Origin: Arthrobacter sp. 18067 | Lineage (GTDB): Bacteria; Actinomycetota; Actinomycetes; Actinomycetales; Micrococcaceae | Length of the DNA stretch: 64,000 nucleotides | Assembly: GCF_902706295.1 (NCBI RefSeq) | Contig: NZ_CACSJJ010000014.1 | Location: forward strand, 62,001-126,000 | Direction of reading: 5' to 3' | In this document: positions 43,877 to 51,907 of the stretch, piece by piece | Position numbering within the stretch: the first letter of the stretch is position 1 | Layout: every line of letters starts with the position of its first letter | Position numbers and translations under genes: made by a program | Notes under the pieces: model-generated | Told to the model about the DNA's origin: nothing | What the model saw: only the letters and a program-made list of their open reading frames with translations | The model's database searches: none

Positions 43877-44641
43877 TTAGTATCCCTTGGTCGAGAAGGC
43901 TCCCAGGGCCCGGCTGATCTCACGGGCAGTTCCGGCAGCAGCCTCTCCGTATTCCTGGTACTTGGCCGGAACAATCCGGCTTGAGGGACCCGAGATGGAG
44001 ATGGATCCCGCCGCAACTCCGCCCGGACCCAGTAGCGGGACGCCGATCGAGGTGATGCCCGTACTGAGCCCTTGCTCGTTGATGGAGTACCCGCGGGCCC
44101 GGGTGTCCGTGATCATCGCGCGAAGCTGCGGGGGATCCACAACTGTTTGTGGCGTCAACGCTTCAAGGGGTCCAGCAAGATATTCGTTCACGAAGGCCTC
44201 ATCAGCAGCCGACAAGTAGGCCATGCCCGTAGAGGAAGCATGCATGGGCAGCCTCGATCCCAGCGGGAGGAAGGCCCTCAGGACGTGCGGGGTGTCGAGC
44301 CGTTCGATGATGAGCATGTAGCCGCGGTCCGGCACGGCCAAGTGCACCGTCTCGGTGGTGTCCAGCTGCAGTGCATTCAGCGGGCCCATGGCGGCATCGC
44401 GGATAACCGAGCCGCTGCTCCCCCGGCTGGCAACGGCGAATGCGTGGTTGGTCAAAACCCATTTGCTGGCCTGGACTTCGGACTGCGCCACCCAGCCCAA
44501 TTCGGCCAGCGTCCTGAGCATTCGGAGCACCGTTGCCTTGGGCACATCAACCTCCCGGCTGAGCTCAGACAGACCCGCGGGCTGGTTGTCCGAGACGGCC
44601 TCCAGCACCCTGATGGCCGTGACAACGCTCTGCGTACTCAT
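43877..44641 (-). CDS. IclR-family transcriptional regulator
   Basis: This 254-aa protein has an N-terminal winged HTH (LSELSREVDVPKATVLRMLRTLAELGWV, in parts) and a C-terminal IclR effector domain (LHASSTGMAYLSAADE-like region, ARGYSINEQGLSTGITSIGVPLLG). It is divergent from the CoA-transferase/crotonase operon, and a TGAACC-based inverted repeat lies between them. It likely senses an acid or CoA-related metabolite and controls that operon. Confidence 0.9.
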   Translation of the reverse strand: MSTQSVVTAIRVLEAVSDNQPAGLSELSREVDVPKATVLRMLRTLAELGWVAQSEVQASKWVLTNHAFAVASRGSSGSVIRDAAMGPLNALQLDTTETVHLAVPDRGYMLIIERLDTPHVLRAFLPLGSRLPMHASSTGMAYLSAADEAFVNEYLAGPLEALTPQTVVDPPQLRAMITDTRARGYSINEQGLSTGITSIGVPLLGPGGVAAGSISISGPSSRIVPAKYQEYGEAAAGTAREISRALGAFSTKGY

Positions 44642-44700
44642 GCACCCTCCCGCTTGACCGACTACTCCCAGTGCCCTACATTACAGGCGACTTCCCAAAA

Positions 44701-44726
44701 TGAACCAACGGTTCATCTAGTGAACC
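44701..44726. promoter_or_regulatory. IclR-type operator TGAACC-AAC-GGTTCA plus third half-site
   Basis: Perfect 6-3-6 palindrome at 44701-44715, with a third TGAACC at 44721-44726, in the 129-bp divergent region and 45 bp upstream of the CoA-transferase start. Confidence 0.7.
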
Positions 44727-44770
44727 GAAGCCAGCAGCGCGAGTTTTCCACCGCACGAAAGGTGCCCACC

Positions 44771-46006
44771 ATGCTCAAACCACTCCGCGGAATCACCGTG
44801 ATCGACCTCAGCCGAGCCCTCGCAGGCCCCTATTGCACAGCCCTCCTCGCCGATATGGGCGCCAGGATCATCAAAGTTGAAAGCGTCAACGGGGGTGATA
44901 CAGCCCGCCAATGGCCTCCGTTCCAGGACGGTCACAGCCTCTATTTCGACTCCGTCAACCGCAACAAAGTGTCCGTGTGCTTGGACTTCTATTCGGAAGA
45001 GGGCCGCGACATCCTCTCCGGATTGATCGCCGACGCCGACGTCCTGGTGGAGAACTTCAAGCCCGGTACGTTGGACAAGATGGGGTTCACAGCTTCACGG
45101 CTGGAAGAGCTCAACCCGGGCCTCGTGCTTGGATCCGTCACAGGTTTCGGCAACACCGGCCCCCTCAAGGACGACGCCGGACTGGACCAGGTCATCCAGG
45201 GCATGTCCGGGCTGATGTCGGTGACGGGCCCCGGGCCGGGCTCGGCCTACCGTGTGGGCGTGCCAATCGTGGACATCACCTCCGGGATGATCTGTGCGTT
45301 CGGCATCGTTTCAGCGCTCCTGGGAGCCCGGAACGGCGAACGACCCAGCCGCGTGTCCACCTCCTTGCTGGAGACCGCCCTGAACCTCTCCGCTTTCCAA
45401 GGGCAGAAGGCACTCAGCCTCGGCGAAGCACCCACGCCTCAGGGCAACAACCACCCCGTCATCTCGCCCTACGGCATGTTCGCTACGGCCACGGAATCCA
45501 TCAACATCGCTGTGGGCAGCGACAAGCAATGGCGGGCCTTTTGCGGGCTTCTTGGCATTGCCTCGGCCGTAGATGATCCCCGTTTCGTCACCGGAGCGGA
45601 CCGCTCGGCCAACAGGGATCAGCTGACGGAGCTTATTGAGACAGCACTTTCTTCGAAGCCCGCAACCGAGTGGGTTCCGCTGATCAGCCAGGCCGGCATC
45701 CCCTGCGGCCCCATCTACGACTACACGCAGGCCCTGGCGTCGGAGCAGGTTGCCGCATTGGGGCTCGTGCAGCAGCGCCAGCGGCGTGACGGATCCCCCC
45801 TCCCCCTCCTTCGCGGGCCACTCAGCCTGGACGGCGAGGCCAGCGAAATCCTCTCACCGCCGCCCCTGTTGGGCGAGCACACCGCGGAGGTTCTGCTGGA
45901 ACGCGGAATGACGCACGACGACGTCACCCGGCTTGAGCGGGAGGGTCGCGTTGTGTGCGGGCCAGCTTCTGCCCAGGTCTCGGAAACAATTGGAGCTCAG
46001 CGATGA
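44771..46006 (+). CDS. CaiB/BaiF family CoA-transferase
   Basis: This 411-aa class III CoA-transferase has ITVIDLSRALAGPYCTALLADMGA at the N-terminus, VENFKPGTLDKMGF and the catalytic Asp region GLDQVIQGMSGLMSVTG. It moves CoA between carboxylic acids. AAAGGTG lies upstream of ATG 44771; a much longer open frame upstream is antisense to the IclR gene and is not used. It is translationally coupled (ATGA) with a crotonase, so the pair activates and then converts an acid. Probably induced through the divergent IclR regulator. Confidence 0.9.
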   Translation: MLKPLRGITVIDLSRALAGPYCTALLADMGARIIKVESVNGGDTARQWPPFQDGHSLYFDSVNRNKVSVCLDFYSEEGRDILSGLIADADVLVENFKPGTLDKMGFTASRLEELNPGLVLGSVTGFGNTGPLKDDAGLDQVIQGMSGLMSVTGPGPGSAYRVGVPIVDITSGMICAFGIVSALLGARNGERPSRVSTSLLETALNLSAFQGQKALSLGEAPTPQGNNHPVISPYGMFATATESINIAVGSDKQWRAFCGLLGIASAVDDPRFVTGADRSANRDQLTELIETALSSKPATEWVPLISQAGIPCGPIYDYTQALASEQVAALGLVQQRQRRDGSPLPLLRGPLSLDGEASEILSPPPLLGEHTAEVLLERGMTHDDVTRLEREGRVVCGPASAQVSETIGAQR

Positions 46007-46836
46007 CTGTCATCTCCCCAGCCAGCACTGCCCGCACCGAGGCTTCCCGGGCGGGCCGCATCTCCGTTTCAATCGCTGACGGCGTGGCCACTGTGGAAAT
46101 CTGCAACCTCGCCCAACGCAACGCCCTGACCCGGGCCATGTGCTTGGAATTCCAGCAATTGATGCCGCGCCTGGACGCCGACCCCGACGTTGCCGTCATT
46201 GTGCTGCGTGGTGCCGGCGACACGTTCTGCGCGGGGGCAGCCATCAGCGAGCTTGCTTCGGTACTGGTGGACCAGCAGCCGGACGGATCGTCGATCGACC
46301 ACCTCAGTCGCGCCGATGCCGCCATTTCCTCCCTTTCCAAGCCGACGGTGGCGTTGGTGGACGGCGCCTGTATGGGCGGCGGCTGGCAGATTGCTGCAGC
46401 CTGTGACTTCATCATCGCCAATGAGCGCGCCGTGATTGGACTAACTCCGGCCAAGATCGGAATCATCTACCCGCGGCCCGGCATGGAACGTCTTGTCCGG
46501 CTGGTGGGCCACGCCAACGCAAAGTACATCCTGCTCACTGGACGGACGTTCAGCGCAACCGAGGCCCGGGCACTTGGCCTGGTGGCCGACGTCGTACCTT
46601 CCGGGTCGTTTGAGGAAAAAAGCGCAGCGCTTGTCAGTTCGCTGCGGAGCCGATCGCGGTTCTCCATGCATTCGATGAAGCGGCTGGTTGACGCGACGGA
46701 CACTGATCAGTCGGACCTCGATCAGGAATGGGCCGAAGCATGGGCCGCCATGCCGGACAGTCCGGACATGGAGATCGGCATCAGCGCGTTCCTGAATCGC
46801 GAACAGCCCCGGTTCACGTGGCGGCCTGTGGACTGA
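46003..46836 (+). CDS. Enoyl-CoA hydratase/isomerase family protein
   Basis: This 277-aa crotonase-fold protein has the oxyanion-hole parts CAGAAISEL and GACMGGGW. The two hydratase glutamates are not conserved: the first position is Q129 (GGGWQI) and the second is in TPAK (A150). A simple hydratase reaction is therefore doubtful; decarboxylation, isomerisation or C-C cleavage are possible. It overlaps the CoA-transferase stop by 4 bp, so it probably acts on the CoA ester that enzyme makes. Confidence 0.85.
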   Translation: MTVISPASTARTEASRAGRISVSIADGVATVEICNLAQRNALTRAMCLEFQQLMPRLDADPDVAVIVLRGAGDTFCAGAAISELASVLVDQQPDGSSIDHLSRADAAISSLSKPTVALVDGACMGGGWQIAAACDFIIANERAVIGLTPAKIGIIYPRPGMERLVRLVGHANAKYILLTGRTFSATEARALGLVADVVPSGSFEEKSAALVSSLRSRSRFSMHSMKRLVDATDTDQSDLDQEWAEAWAAMPDSPDMEIGISAFLNREQPRFTWRPVD

Positions 46837-46838
46837 GC

Positions 46839-46869
46839 CAACGTAACCCGCGGTCAACGTAACCCGCGG
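46839..46869. repeat. Tandem 16-bp duplication at the convergent gene ends
   Basis: CAACGTAACCCGCGG occurs at 46839-46853 and 46855-46869, spanning the stop of the epoxide hydrolase and lying just after the crotonase stop. Confidence 0.7.
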
Positions 46870-48041
46870 AAGAAGGCACGGATATCCTCGGTCAGCAGCT
46901 CCGGTTCTTCGAGGGCCGCAAAGTGGCCTCCCCGGTCCACATCATTCCAGCGGACCACGGTGTTCTCCTTCTCTACGTAGCTGCGGATGGCATAGTCATG
47001 GGCAAAGTTGATGACAGCCGTGGGAACGGCCGTGCGCTCTTTGGAAGTACCCCAACCGCTGCCCTGTGCGTAGCCAGTCAGCGCGGCAGATCCTGCCGTC
47101 CGGGTAAACCAGTAGAGCGACACGTTGGCCAGGAGAACATCCCGGTCCAGGATCTGCAGAACATCCTTTTCGATGGGCCAGGTCCACGCTTGGAACTTAT
47201 CCATGATCCAAGCCAGTTGGGCCACGGGGCTGTCGCTGAGAATGGTGCCGATGAGGCCGGGCCGGGTGGACTGGACGGAAATGTACCCGAACTGCTGCCA
47301 CATGAACTGCTGGATATCACCTATCGCCTGCCGTTCCCTGGGCGTCAATACGGCTAGTTCATCGTCACTGAGCGGGAGGGCCGGCAAAGGTCCCGTTGTG
47401 CCGTTGACGTGGACGCCGATCACCCGGCCCGGAGCCTCCCGGGCGATTTCCGGGCCGATGCCGGCCCCTGCATCACCACCCTGCGTGCCGAACTGCTCGT
47501 AGCCGAGCCTCGCCATGACTTCGGCGAAGGCTGTTGCAATGCGTGTATCGTCCCAGCCCGCATCGGCCAACGGGCTGGAGAAGGCAAAGCCTGGGATCGA
47601 CGGGATCACTACGTGGAAGGCGTCCTTCACATCACCGCCGTGGTTCTGCGGTTCCGTCAGCGGACCAATGAGGTGGAGGAACTCGAGGAACGAGCCGGGC
47701 CAACCGTGAACGAGGATCAACGGTGTGGCATCCCGGTTGCTTGAGCGGACATGCGCGAAGTGGATGGGTTGTCCATCTACTTCGGTCATGAAATGCGGTA
47801 TGTCGTTAATTCGCTCCTCCATGACCCGCCAGTCGAAACCATCGCGCCAGTAATCAACCAACTCGCGCAGCCAAAGATCAGGGACGCCGCGGGACCATTC
47901 TGCGCCTACCGGTGAGGGCCAGTTGTAGGCGGACTCCGGAAGCGGATCCGGGTAGCGGGCCTCGGTCAGGCGACGACGCAAACCGTCGATTTCGGACTGC
48001 GGGATAGCGATACGGAAAGGTCGAATCTCCGAAGTTGTCAT
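46854..48041 (-). CDS. Epoxide hydrolase (EHN-domain alpha/beta hydrolase)
   Basis: This 395-aa protein has the epoxide hydrolase N-terminal domain (FRIAIPQSEIDGLRRRL, WRDGFDWRVMEERIN) and an alpha/beta hydrolase core: HGWP oxyanion at 112-115, nucleophile D190 in QGGDAGAG and His in DRGGHFAALEEP. It hydrolyses epoxides to diols. GAAGGAGAAG lies upstream of ATG 48041; ATG 48062 is an alternative. It is convergent with the CoA-transferase/crotonase pair and may belong to the same pathway, but this is not certain. Confidence 0.9.
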   Translation of the reverse strand: MTTSEIRPFRIAIPQSEIDGLRRRLTEARYPDPLPESAYNWPSPVGAEWSRGVPDLWLRELVDYWRDGFDWRVMEERINDIPHFMTEVDGQPIHFAHVRSSNRDATPLILVHGWPGSFLEFLHLIGPLTEPQNHGGDVKDAFHVVIPSIPGFAFSSPLADAGWDDTRIATAFAEVMARLGYEQFGTQGGDAGAGIGPEIAREAPGRVIGVHVNGTTGPLPALPLSDDELAVLTPRERQAIGDIQQFMWQQFGYISVQSTRPGLIGTILSDSPVAQLAWIMDKFQAWTWPIEKDVLQILDRDVLLANVSLYWFTRTAGSAALTGYAQGSGWGTSKERTAVPTAVINFAHDYAIRSYVEKENTVVRWNDVDRGGHFAALEEPELLTEDIRAFFRGLR

Positions 48042-48190
48042 GAATCCAGTCTTCTCCTTCATGCGGACACTTTCGGTCCTTATTTGTTGAGATTATTGGG
48101 GAGTTCGCCTCGCCGGGAAACGTGACCTGCACCTCATACCGGCACAATCCGGGCAGTCGCCGCGTTGTAATAGTGACGAGGGGAGGCCTC

Positions 48191-48775
48191 ATGCTCATTG
48201 TTCTGACGGGAATTGACGGTTCAGGAAAAACGACGGCGGCCCGCGCCTTGGTCGAATCGGCTCGAGCTGAAGGGCAGGGCGCCCTGCTGCTCAGCAACCA
48301 TGCTGCCCGCAAACGGCTCTCGATCCTGAGCGATCATTTTGGCTGGCGTCTGCCGCCCAGGGTTGCGGATTTCATAGAGACCGGTGTCCGTCTGGCCACC
48401 GTGCTGGTAAGTCATGCCCGTGCCCGGAATTTCGACGGACTGGTGGTGATGGACCGGCATCTCCACTGCCAGCTAGCGCTGCGGCAGGCCAGCGGATTGG
48501 GTCGCGGGCGGTTGATTCCCTGGCTGCTGGAGAAGCTTCCCGCGCCGGACCTCATGGTCCATTTCGATGTTGATCCGCAGATTGCCCATGATCGCGTCAT
48601 GGCACGTGGAACGGACAAGGAATCATTGGCAGACCTGCAGGCATTCCGTGCGGCATACCGTTCGCTCCCCGAGTTCGATGACTTTGTTGTGGTTGACGCC
48701 AATGGCACGCCCGGCGACGTGCTGACCCAATTGAACCGAGTGATCACGGCCAGCAAGGAACCGGCCATCGCGTGA
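48191..48775 (+). CDS. Thymidylate kinase-like P-loop protein
   Basis: This 194-aa protein has P-loop GIDGSGKTT (residues 7-15) and a DRH motif in VVMDRHLHCQLALRQASGLG matching the thymidylate kinase family. The LID-like part is MARGTDKES. It is shorter than housekeeping Tmk and lies in an operon with a membrane peptide and a protein-kinase-like phosphotransferase. It may phosphorylate something other than dTMP. GGGGAGG precedes ATG 48191. Confidence 0.8.
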   Translation: MLIVLTGIDGSGKTTAARALVESARAEGQGALLLSNHAARKRLSILSDHFGWRLPPRVADFIETGVRLATVLVSHARARNFDGLVVMDRHLHCQLALRQASGLGRGRLIPWLLEKLPAPDLMVHFDVDPQIAHDRVMARGTDKESLADLQAFRAAYRSLPEFDDFVVVDANGTPGDVLTQLNRVITASKEPAIA

Positions 48776-48853
48776 CTTGCATGATCCCACTCGCGGGGTA
48801 GGCTCGCCCCCATGCCGACCATGGCATTGAGTCGCGATATTGGGGGCAAACTA

Positions 48854-49066
48854 ATGGGTGTCAAGAACCGCAGGGCTCTTCTGATCTTCATCTCAGGATT
48901 CGGAACGTACCTGCTTCTCATGCGGCCGGTGGGATTCATCTATTCATTGCTCATCGGCTTCGCTGTGGCCGCGATGGTTGTCGGCATCGACGAATTGATC
49001 CGCTCGCGACGTAGCCGCAGGCGCATGCAGCTGGGTGCTTCAGAGGCCGATTCCAACCGTGGCTAG
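48854..49066 (+). CDS. Small two-segment membrane protein
   Basis: About 70 aa with two TM segments (ALLIFISGFGTYLLLM, FIYSLLIGFAVAAMVVGI) and a basic RSRRSRRRMQ segment. Start ATG 48854 with GGGGGC upstream is chosen; ATG 48812 would add 14 residues. The end overlaps the start of the next phosphotransferase gene, so it is in the same operon as the thymidylate kinase-like gene. Confidence 0.65.
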   Translation: MGVKNRRALLIFISGFGTYLLLMRPVGFIYSLLIGFAVAAMVVGIDELIRSRRSRRRMQLGASEADSNRG

Positions 49067-49970
49067 GGCGGCTTTGACCCTGTCCACTGACAGAACGACG
49101 GCGGAGATCGCCTCTACGCTTGCGGCCCGCCGTGGTGCCACTTCGGTTGTGTTGGCCGGGGCAGGGACGGAGTTCCTCTTCTACGAAGCCACTGTCGGAA
49201 ACCGCCGGGAGGGCTACCGAATTCCACGTTCTGTCGAATTCAACACTGCCAATAATCGGGGCGTGTTGGCCGAGACACTTCAACGTCAGGAAATGGCGTT
49301 GGCGCGCTGGGCTTCGAGCAACGGTATACCTGGCGCCGCCGCCACTGATCTGGTGATCCAGGACGGTTTCCCAATCCTGATTTTGGAAGTCGTCGACGAC
49401 GACGGTTCAGAACTGGACTCAGCCGCCCTCGGCTCGGTCATTGCTGCAATGCACAGCGCCCCCTGTCCTGATTTCAGGCTGGTCGCCCAGGACGGAAAGG
49501 CACTCGCGGGCCGGATCACTCAGCGCGTCAACGAACGATACACGGAACTTCGGAAACAGCATTCGCTCCCAAATCTGCCTTCTTCGACGGCGCTGCGGGC
49601 GACACTGGAAAGCAGCGCCGGCGAGCCATGCCTCACCCATATGGATCTCCGACGCCAAAATGTCAGGGTCCACAACGGGCAGCCTCTTTCGCTCTTCGAC
49701 TGGAGCAACGCCCTTTTCGCACCTCCGGAACTGGAAATTGCCCGCATCGAGGAGTACTCCGCCATCAGGGAAAACGGCCTCGACTACTCAACCTTCCTGA
49801 AGGGCTACACCGATGCCGGCGGAAGCATCGACAACGGGGGCGCGTCCTCGCCCGTGTTCAACCTGGACGCAGCCGTGATGCTTGCAGGCGTATTCAACTC
49901 CTTTGCCCCTGACCCTGAATTGCGCGAGCACTTTCTGTCACGCATCCGGGCATTGGTGGGCGCATTGTGA
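49059..49970 (+). CDS. APH-type phosphotransferase (protein kinase fold)
   Basis: This protein of about 303 aa has the aminoglycoside phosphotransferase catalytic loop HMDLRRQN (H194, D196, N201) and the metal-binding DWS at 214-216. GTG 49059 overlaps the stop of the preceding membrane peptide; a longer GTG start at 49035 is possible. Family members phosphorylate aminoglycosides, choline, homoserine, sugars and other small molecules. Being encoded with a thymidylate-kinase-like protein and a membrane peptide, it may work in an unusual phosphorylation pathway; no resistance function can be assumed. Confidence 0.78.
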   Translation: MARAALTLSTDRTTAEIASTLAARRGATSVVLAGAGTEFLFYEATVGNRREGYRIPRSVEFNTANNRGVLAETLQRQEMALARWASSNGIPGAAATDLVIQDGFPILILEVVDDDGSELDSAALGSVIAAMHSAPCPDFRLVAQDGKALAGRITQRVNERYTELRKQHSLPNLPSSTALRATLESSAGEPCLTHMDLRRQNVRVHNGQPLSLFDWSNALFAPPELEIARIEEYSAIRENGLDYSTFLKGYTDAGGSIDNGGASSPVFNLDAAVMLAGVFNSFAPDPELREHFLSRIRALVGAL

Positions 49971-50030
49971 CCAGCAAACTGAGGAACAGATAACGGCCCA
50001 CTGAGCCCTCAATGGAGCGTTTGCTGTCAC
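49967..50030. terminator. Inverted repeat between convergent APH-type and NrtR genes
   Basis: GTGACCAGCAAAC (49967-49979) pairs with GTTTGCTGTCAC (50019-50030) with one bulge and a large loop. A loose hairpin rather than a typical terminator. Confidence 0.45.
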
Positions 50031-50052
50031 CCAGTTGGGCCAGCCGGCAAGG

Positions 50053-50775
50053 CTACTCCCGCGGGCGCATCAGCGGTGGGTTCAGCACCGCGCGGGTGGG
50101 TTGGCCCGCCGTCATACGTGCAGCGGGGGCGAGCCTGAACAGCGCAGCCGGGCGGCCGGCGTCGCCCGTTGTCATTGTCCCGGTTTCCTCGAGGAAGCCG
50201 GGAGTTCCAGTCGCTTTGCGGTGGAAATTGCGCGGGTCCAAGCGGGTCCCCCACACAGCCTCGTAGACGGAGCGGAGTTGGGCGATGGTGAATTCATCGC
50301 CACAGAAGGCTGCGCCCAATGGCGAATATTCGAGCTTCGACTTGGCCCGCTCCAGGGCGTCATCGAGGATTAGCGCGTGGTCGAAGGCCAACTCTGGAAC
50401 CTCAGCAACCGGATACCACGCAGCGTGCTCGGCATCGCTGCCAGCGGCCAACACCGGAAAATCCGGCGCGAGCAGCAAATGCGCGACAGTCAGGACGTCG
50501 CCGCGGGGGTCGCGTCCCTTCGGGCCGTAACTTCCCAACTGCTCAAGGTGGCCAGGCAGGTGTCCGACGCCGGTCTCTTCCGCCAGCTCCCTGGCAGCCG
50601 CTTCGAGCAACTCCTCGCCCGCGAGGACGAAGCCGCCAGGGAGCGCGAGTTTGCCGCGAAAAGGCTCGATAAGTCGGGTGATGAGAAGGACATTTAGCTC
50701 CCCTCTGCGCACGGTCAAGGCGACGACGTCGACGGTCACCGGGAAGCGCTCGGGCGCCGGATGGGATTCAGGCAT
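50053..50775 (-). CDS. nrtR: NrtR-type Nudix regulator
   Basis: This 240-aa protein has an N-terminal Nudix domain (residues about 10-140) with an intact Nudix box (G48 to V70, ending RELAEETGV) and a C-terminal winged helix (SPLGAAFCGDEFTIAQLRSVYEAVWGTRLDPRNFHRK, in parts) as in NrtR/YrfE regulators. NrtR proteins sense ADP-ribose and repress NAD metabolism genes. The box looks catalytically complete, whereas many regulators have lost it. Two inverted repeats containing TTATCGTC lie between it and the divergent SPFH/NAD-kinase-like operon, so it likely represses both units. Confidence 0.87.
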   Translation of the reverse strand: MPESHPAPERFPVTVDVVALTVRRGELNVLLITRLIEPFRGKLALPGGFVLAGEELLEAAARELAEETGVGHLPGHLEQLGSYGPKGRDPRGDVLTVAHLLLAPDFPVLAAGSDAEHAAWYPVAEVPELAFDHALILDDALERAKSKLEYSPLGAAFCGDEFTIAQLRSVYEAVWGTRLDPRNFHRKATGTPGFLEETGTMTTGDAGRPAALFRLAPAARMTAGQPTRAVLNPPLMRPRE

Positions 50776-50792
50776 GCATCAATCGTAGGCAC

Positions 50793-50813
50793 TTATCGTC
50801 ATGTTGACAATAA
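50793..50813. promoter_or_regulatory. NrtR-type operator 1
   Basis: TTATCGTCA-TGT-TGACAATAA, 9-bp arms with one mismatch, 17 bp upstream of the nrtR ATG. Probably the autoregulatory site. Confidence 0.7.
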
Positions 50814-50832
50814 TGCGCACTTCCGTCTACGG

Positions 50833-50863
50833 TTTAGTTATCGTCAAACCGACGATAACTAAA
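50833..50863. promoter_or_regulatory. NrtR-type operator 2
   Basis: Perfect inverted repeat with 13-bp arms (TTTAGTTATCGTC at 50833-50845 and its complement at 50851-50863) and a 5-base centre, 18 bp upstream of the SPFH start. It shares TTATCGTC with operator 1. Confidence 0.8.
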
Positions 50864-50881
50864 CGAAAGAGAGCGATCATC

Positions 50882-51898
50882 ATGGCCACCATCAAGCGCT
50901 ACCCCTGGATCAGCCACTTCCTCGGCAGCCCCACTGGCTACGTCGTGCACCTGCAGAAGGGCGCAGTGAAGCACCAAGGAGTGGGCCAGGCGTTCTTCTT
51001 CCGCCCCGCAAACTCCGTACTGAGCGAGGTTCCCGTGGACGACCAGGAACTGCCCACGCTCTTCCACGCCATCACCCGCGACCACCAGGACGTCAGCGTT
51101 CAGGCCAATGTGACCTACCGCTTCATCGACCCCGTCGCTGTATCCACCCGCCTGGATTTTGGCCTCCAGGCCGCGGGCAAGGCACCGGCAACCGGACGCG
51201 AGCAAGTGTCCACCATCATCGGCCAGCTGTGCCAGAGCCACGCGATCGACCAGATCGCCACCACCACACTCGCCGAGGCACTCGAACGCGGCGTCAGCCA
51301 GCTCCGCTTGGTTCTCACGGATGCACTCCGAGCTGATGCAAGGCTCCAGTCCACAGGCATCGAAATCCTCGGCGTGCAGGTCCTCGCAGTACGGCCCGAG
51401 TCAGACGTCGAACGTGCGCTGCAGACTCCGGTCCGTGAGCAGCTCCAAGCCGAAGCGGACCGCGCTGTATACGAAAGGCGGGCGGTCGCCGTCGAACGTG
51501 AACGCACTATCTCCGAGAACGAGATGGCGAGCCAGATCGAACTGGCTGTACGCCGCGAGAACCTGGTAGCCCAGGAGGGCGCGAACGCCCGCCGCGCAGC
51601 CGAAGAGAAGGCTGCAGCAGGACTCATCGAGGCACAGGGTTCAGCCGAACGGAAGGGTATCGGCGCAGCCGCCGAGGCGAACCAGATCCGCTTGGTGGGT
51701 GAAGCCGCCGCGGCCCGCGAGGCCGCCACCATGGAGGTCTACCGTGGCATGGAGCAGGCCACCCTGTTGGCCTTGGCGCTCAAGGATGCTGCCGGCAGCC
51801 TGCCGAACATCGGGAACCTGACCATCACCCCGGACCTGCTCAGCGGAGCACTGGCCGGGCTGTTCAAGGAACCCGCCACAACTGAAGACACCAAGTAA
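50882..51898 (+). CDS. SPFH/band 7 domain protein
   Basis: This 338-aa protein of the stomatin/prohibitin type has VHLQKGAVKHQGVGQAFFF, VSVQANVTYRFIDPVAVSTRL and a long coiled-coil rich in Ala, Glu and Arg (residues about 190-270: VEREREN-like region, ARRAAEEKAAAGLIEAQGSAERKG). It lacks a clear N-terminal TM segment. SPFH proteins form membrane-associated scaffolds. AAAGAGAGCG precedes the ATG. It is the first gene of an operon with a NAD kinase-like protein, facing nrtR. Confidence 0.85.
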   Translation: MATIKRYPWISHFLGSPTGYVVHLQKGAVKHQGVGQAFFFRPANSVLSEVPVDDQELPTLFHAITRDHQDVSVQANVTYRFIDPVAVSTRLDFGLQAAGKAPATGREQVSTIIGQLCQSHAIDQIATTTLAEALERGVSQLRLVLTDALRADARLQSTGIEILGVQVLAVRPESDVERALQTPVREQLQAEADRAVYERRAVAVERERTISENEMASQIELAVRRENLVAQEGANARRAAEEKAAAGLIEAQGSAERKGIGAAAEANQIRLVGEAAAAREAATMEVYRGMEQATLLALALKDAAGSLPNIGNLTITPDLLSGALAGLFKEPATTEDTK

Positions 51899-51907
51899 GG
51901 TTCCGTC

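Noticed and set aside
43671..43880. Plus-strand 69-codon frame between the 52-aa membrane gene and iclR
   Set aside because: No ribosome site, unusual composition and a TTG start; the region looks non-coding and A/T-richer.
44072..44770. N-terminal extension of the CoA-transferase frame
   Set aside because: It is antisense to the IclR gene and passes the operator region; ATG 44771 with AAAGGTG fits the family N-terminus.
49059..49970. Aminoglycoside resistance gene
   Set aside because: The fold is APH-like, but the family is broad and the operon context does not point to antibiotic resistance.
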